Positions 42,159 through 51,826 are shown, counted from the stretch's first letter. The stretch: DNA of 64,000 nucleotides from Lentzea sp. NBRC 102530 (GCF_030269365.1 NZ_BSTF01000007.1:424322-488321); one strand, 5' to 3'. Notes: generated from the letters alone by a model not told the origin. Numbers and translations: made by a program.

Positions 42159-43973
42159 CTACAGGCCGTGGCCGAACGGGAAGAGCGGGTCGTCGTAGCC
42201 CGCGACGTCCTCGGGGTGCCGCCGCACCTGCTCCATCGACCGGGGCAGGTCGAACGGCAGCCGTCCCTCCGGCGCGATGACACCGGTCAGCGCGTCGGCC
42301 AGCGCCTCGTCCGTGGAGCCGTAGCTGACCACGACGGTCGAGGCGAGGGGCAGCAACGGCGTCAGCACCGCGGGCCGGTCCAGCGTCACGTCGAGCACCA
42401 GCGGGCAGACCGCCGCGATCCGCGCCAGCCGCGAGGCCAGTCCTGGCTGGAACTCCAGCGATCCCTGGTGGAACCACGACTCCAGGAACAGGTCCGCCCT
42501 CGGGTCGAACGGCGCCATCAGCCGCACCAGCGCGAGGTCGGCCTCTTCCGGGGTGGCGACGACAGTGCCGAACCGTCCCGCGACCTCCGCGGAGAAGTTC
42601 TCCACGTACAGCTTCAGCCCTTGCGGCAGGGGCAGCGAGCCCTTCTGCAGGACGGTCACCGACCGGGCCTGCGCGGCGTGGCCCTCGTCGCGGAAGTCCT
42701 GCCGTCCCACGACTTCCGCCGCGCGGTCCTCGTCCACGAACGGGTTGTCGAACAGCCCCAGGCGGAACTTCACCGCCAGCAACCGGCGCGCCGACTCGTC
42801 GATCCGTTCCTCGGTCACCCGGCCCTGCGCGACCAGCTCCAGCAGGACGTCCACGCACTCCTCGCCGCCGAACTGGTCGGCGCCCGCCTCGAGGATGAGT
42901 TCCATGCGCCCCAACGCGTCCAGGTGCTCGACGCCCCACGCGCGGGCGGGCAGCACCTTGTCGCCGACGTGGTTGTCCATGACCAGTTCCCAGTCGGTCA
43001 GCACCACGCCGTCGAACCCGAGACCCTCGCGCAGCATGCCCGTGACGACCTGCTTGTTGTAGCCGAACCCGACCTCGTCGATGGCCTCGCCGCCGACCTC
43101 CAGCCCGACCGGCATCCCGTAGTACGGCATCACCGCGGCGGTCCCGGCGTCGATCACGGCCTTGAAGGGCGCCATGTGGTCGTCGAACCGGCCACCGGGG
43201 TAGACCTGCTCGCGCCCGTACGGGAAGTGCGCGTCCTCACCGTCCTTCTGCGGGCCGCCGCCGGGGAAGTGCTTGCTGGTGCAGGCCACCGACTCCGGCC
43301 CGAGTTCCGGGCCCTGGAACCCGCGCACGTACGCGACGGCCAGTTCGGCGGTCAGCGCGCTGTCCTGGCCGAACGTGCCCGCCTGACGGGCCCAGCGCGG
43401 TTCGGTGGCGAGGTCGATCGCCGGGTGCAACGCGCACCGGATGCCGGCCGCCACGTACTCCTGACGGGCGACGTCCGCGAAGCGTTCGACCAGCTCCGGT
43501 GAGCGCAGCGCCGCCAGTCCCAGCGACTCCGGCCACTGCGAGAAGGCCTTGGCGCTGAACGACACCCCGGCGTTCTCGAGGAACGCGTGCCGGGGGTCGG
43601 TGGAGATCGTCACCGGGATGCCGTGCGGGGTGCTCTCGGCGATCAGCTGGAGGTTGTTGTACCAGCGCGCCGCCATCCGCGCGTCGTGCAACGCGTGGAC
43701 GTTGAAGTGGCTCAGGTGCTTCTGCGTCACCACGACGCTCGTCGGCGACTTGCTGATGTCACCGGGTGCTTCCTTGACCGTGCCGTCGGTGCCCGCCTCG
43801 ATGACGGTGTGGAACAGCAGGCCTGCCTTCTCCTCCAGCGACAGGCGCCCCAGCAGGTCGGCGACCCGGTCGGCCACCGGCAGGCGCGGGTCCTCGAAGG
43901 GGTCCATCACGCCGTTGCCGTTGAGGTCGCGGTACTCGACGCCGTCCTCGGAGATCAGCCGTACGGGCCGCAT
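42159..43973 (-). CDS. GH3 family beta-glucosidase, cytoplasmic
   Basis: Glycoside hydrolase family 3 enzyme of 604 aa without signal peptide. The catalytic nucleophile is Asp327 in VVLTDWELV. KHFPGGGPQKDGEDAHF and the C-terminal domain GRLPFDLPRSMEQV are typical. It removes beta-linked glucose from imported oligosaccharides. It is the last gene of a LacI-controlled operon with a GH144-family endo-glucanase, so its substrate is probably sophorooligosaccharide. The gap to the GH144 gene is 20 nt. Confidence 0.9.
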   Translation of the reverse strand: MRPVRLISEDGVEYRDLNGNGVMDPFEDPRLPVADRVADLLGRLSLEEKAGLLFHTVIEAGTDGTVKEAPGDISKSPTSVVVTQKHLSHFNVHALHDARMAARWYNNLQLIAESTPHGIPVTISTDPRHAFLENAGVSFSAKAFSQWPESLGLAALRSPELVERFADVARQEYVAAGIRCALHPAIDLATEPRWARQAGTFGQDSALTAELAVAYVRGFQGPELGPESVACTSKHFPGGGPQKDGEDAHFPYGREQVYPGGRFDDHMAPFKAVIDAGTAAVMPYYGMPVGLEVGGEAIDEVGFGYNKQVVTGMLREGLGFDGVVLTDWELVMDNHVGDKVLPARAWGVEHLDALGRMELILEAGADQFGGEECVDVLLELVAQGRVTEERIDESARRLLAVKFRLGLFDNPFVDEDRAAEVVGRQDFRDEGHAAQARSVTVLQKGSLPLPQGLKLYVENFSAEVAGRFGTVVATPEEADLALVRLMAPFDPRADLFLESWFHQGSLEFQPGLASRLARIAAVCPLVLDVTLDRPAVLTPLLPLASTVVVSYGSTDEALADALTGVIAPEGRLPFDLPRSMEQVRRHPEDVAGYDDPLFPFGHGL

Positions 43974-43993
43974 TCCCTTACCTCCTGAGATTT

Positions 43994-45565
43994 TCAGACT
44001 CGGCTCGCGCCGAACTCCTCGACACCGATCACCGGGCGCAGCGCGCGTTCGACGGCCGGTGTGCTGAACGCCCTGCGGATGACGTCACCGCACAGGACGT
44101 TCCCGATCGCCCCCATGACCATCGCCTGGTCCAGGGAGAGGTAGCGGCGGGCGATGGTGCCCGACCGGACGGCGACGGCGTCGAAGAAGCCGCCCCTGCC
44201 GTACGCGCGCAGGTCGTCCTGGACGCGCGCGAGGTTCGCGAACGCCTCGTCGCGTTCGTGCATCATCGCGAGGAACGCGGCGTGCGGCGTGACCACGCCG
44301 TCCCCGTACGCCGGTGTCGGCGCGGTGGCGGGACGGCAGGTGCCGAAGCCGACGTCGTAGTTGGTCATCTCCTGGTCGGAGAAGTAGCCGTTGGCGCCGT
44401 TGCCCGGTTCGGTGCCGGGGCCCATGCCGAGCGCGTCGACGCCGTACTCGCGGTAGCCGCCGGCCGGGTTGCTGGACGGGCTGAAGCCCCAGAAGCCGTA
44501 CTTCGCTTCCAGGAGACCGTGTTCGCGTTGCGCGCGGACGTGCAGCGGGTGGTTGCGGCCCCACGACTTCGGCGCCCACTTCGCTTCCGGCACGAAGACG
44601 TCCGGCATGAGCTCCTCGAACATCGACCCGCCCCAGCCGGGCACGATGCGCATGCCGCGATAGGTGTAGGCGCCCTCGAAGACCTCGATGCCGTGGTAGG
44701 TCCGGTTCTCCCCCACCGGCTGCATCTCGTGCCACGACCAGTCGCACGACGCCGGGAACGTCCGCCACATCGCGAAGTACTGCTTCGGCGGGACCTGCCC
44801 GGTGATGATGCCGAGGTAGCTGGTGATGCGGGTTTCCGACACCGTCGTGTCGTAGTGGTGGTCGGTGAGCCACACGGGCTCGCCGCCGATGTGCGTGCCC
44901 TGGTAGACGCCGCCGGGCCGGTCGTGGTCGAACGGGAAGAACCCGCCGTGGATCAGGCCTCCCGGACGCACGGCGGGGTGCGCGGGGTCGTCGCCGGGGT
45001 TGTAGAAGGCGTCCCACCGCATCCGGGCGAAGATCCGGCGCGCGAGGTCCGCCGCCGCCCGGTCCGCGCCCGCCACGACCAGCAGGGCCGCGCCGAGCCA
45101 GCCGTTGTCGACGCTGGAGCAGAACGGGTGCACGACGGCGCCCGTGCCGGGCCAGGCCCGCAACGCCTCACCCGTCTCCTCGTCGTACCAGTTGTAGTAC
45201 ATGCCGCTCGCGGTGTGGTGCTCCATCCGGTCCAGAGTGGACAGAGTGCGGACGAGCCGCGCGGACGCCTCTTCCCTGCCGATGAAGCCGAGTTCACGGG
45301 CCACGACCGTGGACCACAGGTAGCCGCCGACGTTGGTCGGCGAGGTGTAGCCGGACCGGTCGCCCGCCGCGAGCGACTCGGGGATGTTGTCGGCGGGCAG
45401 CCCCGTGCCCGACGGGGTCATGGCGACGAGGCTGCGCCAGGTGTCCTTCGCCCAGCCCCGGACCCGGACCGGGTCGAAGCGCCGGGGCGCGGCGGTGGCG
45501 GAGACGGCGGGTGCGGCGAGCGCGACGGCGCTGCCGAGGAGCAGGGTTCGGCGGGTGAACGTCAC
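43994..45565 (-). CDS. Tat-exported GH144-like endo-beta-1,2-glucanase (PF10091 glucoamylase-like fold)
   Basis: Secreted (alpha/alpha)6-barrel protein of 523 aa. A Tat signal peptide (RRTLLLGSAVALAAPAVSATA) leads into a PF10091 domain with YGFWGFSPSSNPAGGYREYG, VVTPHAAFLAM, GGFFDAVAVRSG and LSLDQAMVMGAIGN, the shared signatures of GH144 endo-beta-1,2-glucanases (SGL) and related enzymes. Acidic residues in these segments are candidate catalytic groups. GTG 45565 has AGGGGA upstream. The operon with importer and GH3 supports beta-1,2-glucan degradation. Exact linkage specificity is inferred. Confidence 0.8.
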   Translation of the reverse strand: MTFTRRTLLLGSAVALAAPAVSATAAPRRFDPVRVRGWAKDTWRSLVAMTPSGTGLPADNIPESLAAGDRSGYTSPTNVGGYLWSTVVARELGFIGREEASARLVRTLSTLDRMEHHTASGMYYNWYDEETGEALRAWPGTGAVVHPFCSSVDNGWLGAALLVVAGADRAAADLARRIFARMRWDAFYNPGDDPAHPAVRPGGLIHGGFFPFDHDRPGGVYQGTHIGGEPVWLTDHHYDTTVSETRITSYLGIITGQVPPKQYFAMWRTFPASCDWSWHEMQPVGENRTYHGIEVFEGAYTYRGMRIVPGWGGSMFEELMPDVFVPEAKWAPKSWGRNHPLHVRAQREHGLLEAKYGFWGFSPSSNPAGGYREYGVDALGMGPGTEPGNGANGYFSDQEMTNYDVGFGTCRPATAPTPAYGDGVVTPHAAFLAMMHERDEAFANLARVQDDLRAYGRGGFFDAVAVRSGTIARRYLSLDQAMVMGAIGNVLCGDVIRRAFSTPAVERALRPVIGVEEFGASRV

Positions 45566-45585
45566 AGGAGTCCCCTTTGGACCTC

Positions 45586-46395
45586 TCACTTGATGCCGGT
45601 GGTCGCGATGCCTTCGATGAAGCGCCGCTGGAAGACGAGGAACACGAGCAGCACGGGGACGACGACGATCGTGGCCCCGGCGAGGAGCAGGCCGTACTGG
45701 ATGGAGTTCTGCCCGGTCGAGTACAGGGCGAGCGCGACGGGCAGGGTGAACTGGCTCTCCTGCTGCGCCACCACGAGCGGCCACAGGAAGTTGTTCCAGC
45801 TGCCCAGGAAGGTGAGGATGCCGAGCGTGGCGAGCGCGGGCCCGCACAGCGGCAGGATGATCCGCGCGAAGATCCGGATCTCGCCGGCGCCGTCGACCCG
45901 CCCGGCGTCGAGCAGTTCCCCCGGCAGGCCGGAGATGAACTGGCGCATCAGGAACACGCCGAACGGCGAGACGAGGAACGGCAGGATCAGGGCGGGCAGC
46001 GAGTTCGCGAGACCGGCGTTCACGACGAGCACGTACAGCGGCACGAACGTGACCACGCCGGGGATCATCAGCGTCGCCATGACGATCGTGAACAACAGCT
46101 TCTTGCCCCGGAAGTCGAGCATGGCGAGCGCGTAGCCGACCGCCGAGCAGAACAGCAGGTTCCCCAGCGTCACCGCCACCGCGACGACCGCCGAGTTGAA
46201 GAAGTACGTGCCGAACTGCAGGCGGGAGAACAGCTGCGTGTAGTTGTCGAGCGAGGCGCTGTCAGGCCACCACGTCGGCGGGTTGCGCAGGATCTCGCCC
46301 TCGCCCTTGAAGCTGCCGAGCACCATCCAGGCGAACGGCGCGACGACGGCGACGAACGCGACCGTGAGCGGCAGGTACAGCCAGCGGTTCTTCAC
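45586..46395 (-). CDS. Sugar ABC transporter permease, MalG type (glucan operon)
   Basis: Permease of 269 aa with six hydrophobic spans, an EAA-like loop (ELLDAGRVDGAGEIRIFARIILP) and the characteristic ATTGIK end. It is the second membrane subunit of the importer in the LacI operon; GTG 46395 starts 1 nt after the upstream permease stop. No ATPase gene is in the operon. Confidence 0.93.
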   Translation of the reverse strand: MKNRWLYLPLTVAFVAVVAPFAWMVLGSFKGEGEILRNPPTWWPDSASLDNYTQLFSRLQFGTYFFNSAVVAVAVTLGNLLFCSAVGYALAMLDFRGKKLLFTIVMATLMIPGVVTFVPLYVLVVNAGLANSLPALILPFLVSPFGVFLMRQFISGLPGELLDAGRVDGAGEIRIFARIILPLCGPALATLGILTFLGSWNNFLWPLVVAQQESQFTLPVALALYSTGQNSIQYGLLLAGATIVVVPVLLVFLVFQRRFIEGIATTGIK

Positions 46396-46396
46396 G

Positions 46397-47293
46397 TCAG
46401 CTCCTCTCCCGCAGCAACCGGAACTGGATCGCCGTGACGATCGCGATCACGACGAAGATCAGATAGCTCATGGCGGAGGCGAAGCCGTAGTTGCCGAAGC
46501 CGAACTGCTTGTAGGTGTACATCGTCGCGGAGATGGTCGAGTTGAGCGGGCCGCCGTTGGTCATGACGAACGGCTCCTCGAAGAACTGCAGGTATCCGAT
46601 CGCCGTCGTCACCGACACGAACAGCAGCGTGGGCCGCAGCAACGGCAGCGCGATGTGCCGGAACCGCCGCACAGCGCCCGCGCCGTCGATCGACGCGGCC
46701 TCGTGCAACGACTGGGGCACCGCCTGCAACCCTGCCAGGAAGATGATCATCGCCGTGCCGAAGTTGCGCCACGCGGCCATGAGGATCATCGCCGGCATCG
46801 CCCAGTCCGGGTCGCCGAGCCAGTTCGGGCCCTCGACGCCGACCCAGCCGAGCATGGTGTTGATCAGCCCGTACTCGTCCTGCAGCAGGAACCGCCACAC
46901 CACCGCGATCGCGACGATCGACGTGATCACCGGCGTGTAGAAGCCGAGCCGGAAGAACGCCCGGAACCGGGTGATCCCCTTGTCCAGCACCACGGCGGCG
47001 GTGAGCGCGATGACCAGCGTCAGCGGCACGCCGACCAGCACGAAGTACGCGGTGTTGGCCGCGGCCGTGCGGAAGAGCGGGTCGCCGAACGCCTGGACGT
47101 AGTTGTCGAGCCCGACGAAGTCCACCGCGAACGGCGTGCGCAGGTCGCGGTTGCGGGTGTCGGTGAAGCTCATGAACAGCGACTGCACCACCGGCCACGC
47201 CGTGAACACCGCGAACAGCAGGCAGAACGGGAGGATCAGCAACCACGCCGCCCGTTCTGCCCCGCGGCGGCGCAGCGTCACGGACGAGCTCAC
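46397..47293 (-). CDS. Sugar ABC transporter permease, MalF type (glucan operon)
   Basis: Permease of 298 aa with an EAA loop (SLHEAASIDGAGAVRRFRHIALP) and about six hydrophobic spans. GTG 47293 overlaps the binding-protein stop (GTGA), so translation is coupled. It pairs with the MalG-type permease to import oligosaccharides made by the GH144-like enzyme. Confidence 0.93.
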   Translation of the reverse strand: MSSSVTLRRRGAERAAWLLILPFCLLFAVFTAWPVVQSLFMSFTDTRNRDLRTPFAVDFVGLDNYVQAFGDPLFRTAAANTAYFVLVGVPLTLVIALTAAVVLDKGITRFRAFFRLGFYTPVITSIVAIAVVWRFLLQDEYGLINTMLGWVGVEGPNWLGDPDWAMPAMILMAAWRNFGTAMIIFLAGLQAVPQSLHEAASIDGAGAVRRFRHIALPLLRPTLLFVSVTTAIGYLQFFEEPFVMTNGGPLNSTISATMYTYKQFGFGNYGFASAMSYLIFVVIAIVTAIQFRLLRERS

Positions 47294-48564
47294 TTGCCGG
47301 TACCGATGGAGTCGGCCGAGGCCTGGGCGGCCTTGAGCGCGGCCGCCGCGTCGGAACCGGAGCGCGCCACCTTCTCGACCTCGGTGTCGAGCGCGGTGAT
47401 CGCCTGCTCCCAGGTGGGGAACGTGGGCGGCGACTGGGCCGTGTCGAGCTGCTTGCCGAACGTCGCGAGCTTGGTGTCGGCGGTCAGCGCCGGGTCCTGC
47501 CACGCGCTCTTCACCGACGGCAGGTCGGTCGAGGACTGGTACCACTTGACCTGCGTCTTGGCGTCCGCGAGCCACCGCACGAACTTCCAGGCGGAGTCGC
47601 GGTTCTCGCTCTCCTTGAACACCACGAAGTTCGAGCCGCCGACGAAGCTCGACGACGTCTTCTTGGTCGGCATCGGCATGACGTCGTACTTGTCCTTGAA
47701 GCCCTCGCCGCCGACCTTCTCGACCGCGGACATCATCCAGGGGCCGGAGATGAACATCGGCACGCGACCGCTCGCGAAGTCCGGTTCGGTCGTGGGCTGC
47801 GCGGGTGCTTCCTTGTCCGCGATGCCCTCGGAGAAGAAGGAGCCGTAGTACTCCAGCGTCTCCTTCATCTCGGGGCTGTCGAAGTTGTAGGCCTTGCCGT
47901 CGTCCTTGGTCAGCTCGGCGCCGTTGGACCAGGCGAACGGCAGCAGCGACTGCCACGACCCGGTGCCGCCGGGCTGCAGGCCGATGCCCCACTTGGCGCC
48001 GGCCTTGGCCTGCAACGCCTTGGCCATCTCCTTCACGCCCGCCCAGTCCCTCGGCGGCGTCTCGAACCCGGCCGTCCTGGCGAGGTCCTTGCGGTAGTAG
48101 AGCAACCGGGTCTCGACGTACCAGGGGATGCCGAACGACGTCCCGTCCACCTCGGTCGTCTTCTGCGCGCCCTCGAAGAACGCGCCCTTGTCGATCGACG
48201 ACGGCGTCGGGTCGAGCGCGCCCATCCCGGCGAACTCACCCATCCACGTCGACCCGACCATGGCCGCGTCCGGCGCCTGCCCCGCCGTGATCGCCGAGGT
48301 GAACTTGTTGTGCGCGGAGTCCCACGGGATCGCGGTCACCTGCACGTCCACGCCGGGGTTCGCGTCCTCGAACTCCTTGGCGAGCGCCGGGAGCTTCTCG
48401 CCCTCCGCCCCCATGGCCCACACGGTGATCGTCCCGGTGGCGGGTCCCGAGCCGATCTCCGCCCCCGTCTGCCCGCCGCCCTGGGAGTCCTCGCGCCCGC
48501 ATGCGGCCAGCACCAGCACCAGGGCGGTCACGCTCGCGAGCATCTTGGAAGTGCTGCGCGCCAT
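47290..48564 (-). CDS. Sugar ABC transporter substrate-binding lipoprotein (glucan operon)
   Basis: Family 1 solute-binding lipoprotein of 424 aa with an N-terminal signal ending in LAAC (Cys22). The mature region shows ITVWAMGAEGEKLPALAKEFE, and GGSNFVVFKESEN and TWEQAITALDTE near the end. It captures the oligosaccharide outside the cell. ATG 48564 follows the LacI stop by 46 nt, so the regulator gene is upstream in the same direction and probably co-transcribed. Confidence 0.92.
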   Translation of the reverse strand: MARSTSKMLASVTALVLVLAACGREDSQGGGQTGAEIGSGPATGTITVWAMGAEGEKLPALAKEFEDANPGVDVQVTAIPWDSAHNKFTSAITAGQAPDAAMVGSTWMGEFAGMGALDPTPSSIDKGAFFEGAQKTTEVDGTSFGIPWYVETRLLYYRKDLARTAGFETPPRDWAGVKEMAKALQAKAGAKWGIGLQPGGTGSWQSLLPFAWSNGAELTKDDGKAYNFDSPEMKETLEYYGSFFSEGIADKEAPAQPTTEPDFASGRVPMFISGPWMMSAVEKVGGEGFKDKYDVMPMPTKKTSSSFVGGSNFVVFKESENRDSAWKFVRWLADAKTQVKWYQSSTDLPSVKSAWQDPALTADTKLATFGKQLDTAQSPPTFPTWEQAITALDTEVEKVARSGSDAAAALKAAQASADSIGTGK

Positions 48565-48610
48565 CGGCTTCTCGCTTCCTCTCGGCGTTCGTCTCAAGTG
48601 GACTGCGGCG

Positions 48611-49666
48611 TCAGCAGCCGCAGGAGGAGCGCACGACGAGCTGCGTGGGCAGTGTGCGCGCGTCCGACCGCGCCGCCTCACCACCGACCAGCTCGTGCAG
48701 CCTGGTGGCCGCCAGCGCTCCGAGCTCGTGCACGGGCTGACGCACCGTCGTCAGCCCCGGCCTCACGTACCGCGAGGTCATGACGTCGTCCCAGCCGACC
48801 ACCGCCACGTCGCCGGGCACGCTGCGTCCCGCGTCCTGCAACGAGGTCATGACCGACAGCGCCAACTCGTCGTTGGCGCACATCAACGCGTCCGCCTCCA
48901 GCTCACCGTTCAGCAGTCGCCGCGCGACGACGAGACCGTCGGCCTCGTTCAACGCGACCCGCACCGGTTCGGCCGCCGTGAGTCCGCGATCCCGGTGCGC
49001 GGCGACGAATCCCGCGTACCGGTCGCGGATGTCGGGCCCGCTGTCGGGGTCGCCGACGAACAGCACCCGCCGCCGTCCGTGGCCGAGCAGGTGCCCGGCC
49101 AGTTCCCGCGCGCTCTCCAGGTTCTCCGCCGACACCGCCTCGACCCCGTCACTCGCTTCTCCGGCGATGACGACGACGGGTTTCTTGGCGCGCAACAACC
49201 GCACCACGTCCCCCGAGGCCGCCGACCCGAACACCGCGATGGCGTCGACCCGCGTGGCCAGCTGCCGCACGGCGGCGGCCAGGTCGGTCCGGCTGTCGGT
49301 GAGCACGAGCACGACCGACTGCGCCAGTTCCGCGGCCCGCGCCTCGAACCCCATGAGCAGCTCGGCGTAGTAGGGACCGGACAGCTCCGGCAACACCAGG
49401 CCGTGCGCCTCGTGGTGCCGGACGGCAAGACTGCGCGCGGCACCGAGCGGCACGTACCCGAGTTCCTCGACGGCGGCCAGCACCTTCTGCTTCGTGGTCT
49501 CGGCCACGACCGTCGCACCCTGCAGGACCCGCGAGACGGTGGCGATGCTGACGCCGGCGTGCTCGGCGACCGAGTAGATGGTCGCCCCCGCGGACCTGGC
49601 CTCGGGTGAGGCCTGTTGCTTGCCCATACGCGCTGCCTGCCGCCTCTGTCGTCGCTGACTGTTCAT
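48611..49666 (-). CDS. LacI family transcriptional regulator of the glucan operon
   Basis: Repressor of 351 aa with a LacI helix-turn-helix (TIYSVAEHAGVSIATVSRVLQG, residues about 29-50) and a periplasmic-binding-like ligand domain with the usual VVGWDDV motif. Two perfect LacI-type operators lie at its own start, so it represses its own operon, which continues into the transporter and glycosidase genes. ATG 49666 lies within the first operator. ATG 49627 (MGKQQASPEA) is a possible alternative that would leave the operator outside the coding region. Confidence 0.9.
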   Translation of the reverse strand: MNSQRRQRRQAARMGKQQASPEARSAGATIYSVAEHAGVSIATVSRVLQGATVVAETTKQKVLAAVEELGYVPLGAARSLAVRHHEAHGLVLPELSGPYYAELLMGFEARAAELAQSVVLVLTDSRTDLAAAVRQLATRVDAIAVFGSAASGDVVRLLRAKKPVVVIAGEASDGVEAVSAENLESARELAGHLLGHGRRRVLFVGDPDSGPDIRDRYAGFVAAHRDRGLTAAEPVRVALNEADGLVVARRLLNGELEADALMCANDELALSVMTSLQDAGRSVPGDVAVVGWDDVMTSRYVRPGLTTVRQPVHELGALAATRLHELVGGEAARSDARTLPTQLVVRSSCGC

Positions 49667-49681
49667 GTAAGCGCTTACATG
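49664..49681. promoter_or_regulatory. LacI operator 1 (perfect palindrome)
   Basis: CATGTAAGCGCTTACATG, an 18-bp perfect palindrome overlapping the predicted start codon of the LacI gene. Confidence 0.85.
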
Positions 49682-49693
49682 TCACTCTTTGTT

Positions 49694-49709
49694 ATGTAAG
49701 CGCTTACAT
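49694..49709. promoter_or_regulatory. LacI operator 2 (perfect palindrome)
   Basis: ATGTAAGCGCTTACAT repeats the core of operator 1, with centres 29 bp apart (close to three helical turns), suited to cooperative binding by two dimers. Confidence 0.85.
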
Positions 49710-50177
49710 TCGGCTGTTTCGGCAAATATAGGCACGTGATGCGGACCGGCACAAGGGCGGCGACGGCCGCACATGGGTCCCACGAGAAGAAAAGCCCAGC
49801 TCAGAGGACTGGATTTCAAATCGGACACGGCCCACGGGCTCCAGCACCCGCGCCGCCGAACACCTCAGTCGCCCACGAAAACGCACCGCGACTGGACCAC
49901 GAACGCGGGCCGATCCACCGCTATTTCGTGATCATGACAGTCATCGGCCCCTCGTCCACGAACTCACTGGACGTCCTGCTGCACCAGTCCCCCGCCATCC
50001 CCAGGGCTTCGCGGGCCTGGTCGCCACCGTCACGATCCCGCCGACGACCCCGGATCGGGCCCGCACCGGCACTCCGGGCCGGCGAGGCGTTCTCCGAGCC
50101 AGGCGCGCGCACTCAACCGGCAGCCCAACCGACGAACGCGACCGGCCCCGCTGGAACAGGAACCAGCTCGCCGCGAC
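49710..50177. other. 468-bp gene-free region between LacI and glpD
   Basis: No convincing gene. The LacI promoter must lie at its left end. On the minus strand, about 49919-49990 encodes SSEFVDEGPMTVMI, faintly like the C-terminus (VxLVNDGPxTV) of D-aminoacyl-tRNA deacylase, out of frame with anything upstream; a possible decayed fragment only. Confidence 0.4.
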
Positions 50178-51803
50178 CTACCGCCGGTTCCCGGCCCGAC
50201 CCGCCGGCGCGACATCAGCCAGGTAAGCCTCGACAGCAGCGTCACGTTCGCCCGGAGACCACCCCAGCGGACCCGCGATCAGCGACGCGACCTCCCCCGC
50301 CACCGACGCGCCGAAGTCCAGGTGCTCCATGGCGACGCGGGTCCGCCGAGCCAGCACGTCCTCCAGCCCCAACGCCCCTTCGTGGGTGACCGCGTACACG
50401 ATCTCCGCCGCCAGGTACCCGGCGACCGGCGCCCCCAACGACGGGTCCTGCGCGACCAACGCCAGCACATCCGACACCGCAGAGCCGTACCGCCCCAACA
50501 GCCGCTCCACAGTGGACGTGGGCAGGCCGGACTCCGCAGCGATCCGAGCCCGGTCCGCCCACAGCTCTTGGAACCCGACCGCCCCGCACAGGGGCAGCCG
50601 AGCGGTCAACGAAGGCGCGACCGCCCGCCCCAACCCGGCCACAGCAGCGTTCACCACGTCAGCGGCCATCACGCGGTACGTCGTGTACTTGCCGCCGGCG
50701 ATCACGAAGAACCCGGGCTCCGGCTCGGCCACGGCGTGCTCACGCGACAACTTGGAGGTGTCGCTGGAGGCACCGGCGAGCAACGGACGCAGCCCCGCGT
50801 ACGTCCCAACGACGTCCTCGACGGACAACGGCGTCCGCAGCACAGCGTTCACGTGGTCGAGGATGTAGGAGACGTCCTCAGCGGTGGCCGAAACGTCCTC
50901 CGGCGCGCCGGAGTAGGGCGTGTCCGTGGTACCGATGATCCAGTAGGCGCCCCAGGGAATCACGAACAGCACCGACTTCTCGGTCTGCGTGATCAACCCA
51001 CCGTCCAGCGAGATGCGCGACCGCGGCACCAGCACGTGCACGCCCTTGGACATCCGCACGTGGAACGGCGGCGCACCGGGCGACATCGAGTTCAGCGAGT
51101 CGGTCCACACGCCGGTAGCGCTGATCACGCGCCGAGCGCGCACCACGTGCGTCACGCCGGAGAGTTCGTCCCGCACCGAAGCCCCGGAAACCCGGCCGTC
51201 CGCCCGGAGCAACGACGTGACCCGGGCCCGCGAGACGACGGTCGCACCGTGCTGAGCCGCGGTACGGACCACAGTGGCGACAAGCCGCGCATCGTCCATC
51301 TGCGCGTCGTAGTACCGGATCGCGCCGGCGAAGGCAGAAGAGTCGAGCGACGGCCCGACGGCCGCCATCCGGCGACGGGAGAGGTGCCGGTGCATCGGAA
51401 CGGCACCGGCCCCGCCGATCGAGTCGTACAGCAGCACGCCCGCGCCGACGTACGCGCGCTCCCACTGCTTCTTCAACGGGAAGAGGAACGGCACCGGCCG
51501 CACGAGGTGCGGTGCGAGCCGGCGCAGCAACAACCCGCGTTCCTTCAGAGCTTCCCGGACCAGCTTGAACTCCAGCTGCTCCAGGTACCGCAGCCCGCCG
51601 TGGACGAGCTTGCTGGACCGGCTCGACGTGCCCGCCGCCCAGTCGTCGGCCTCGACCAGCGCCACGGAGAGGCCGCGCGACGCCGCGTCGAGAGCAGCAC
51701 CCGCGCCGACCACACCTCCTCCGACGACGAGTACGTCGAACTCCGTGCTGCCCAACGCCTCCAGGGAGTGGGCACGCCGAGCCGGATCCAGCCTCGCGAA
51801 CAA
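50178..51803 (-). CDS. glpD: Glycerol-3-phosphate dehydrogenase (FAD)
   Basis: Membrane-associated flavoprotein of 541 aa oxidising glycerol-3-phosphate to dihydroxyacetone phosphate and passing electrons to quinone. It has the FDVLVVGGGVVGAG FAD fold, SSRSSKLVHGGLRYLEQ, IIGTTDTPYSG and GGKYTTYRVMA, and a C-terminal GlpD domain. It starts at TTG 51803, preceded by GAGGAG at 7 nt spacing. It is the last gene of glpF-glpK-glpD. Confidence 0.95.
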   Translation of the reverse strand: MFARLDPARRAHSLEALGSTEFDVLVVGGGVVGAGAALDAASRGLSVALVEADDWAAGTSSRSSKLVHGGLRYLEQLEFKLVREALKERGLLLRRLAPHLVRPVPFLFPLKKQWERAYVGAGVLLYDSIGGAGAVPMHRHLSRRRMAAVGPSLDSSAFAGAIRYYDAQMDDARLVATVVRTAAQHGATVVSRARVTSLLRADGRVSGASVRDELSGVTHVVRARRVISATGVWTDSLNSMSPGAPPFHVRMSKGVHVLVPRSRISLDGGLITQTEKSVLFVIPWGAYWIIGTTDTPYSGAPEDVSATAEDVSYILDHVNAVLRTPLSVEDVVGTYAGLRPLLAGASSDTSKLSREHAVAEPEPGFFVIAGGKYTTYRVMAADVVNAAVAGLGRAVAPSLTARLPLCGAVGFQELWADRARIAAESGLPTSTVERLLGRYGSAVSDVLALVAQDPSLGAPVAGYLAAEIVYAVTHEGALGLEDVLARRTRVAMEHLDFGASVAGEVASLIAGPLGWSPGERDAAVEAYLADVAPAGRAGNRR

Positions 51804-51826
51804 CTTCAGCTCCTCAGCAGAAAGGA

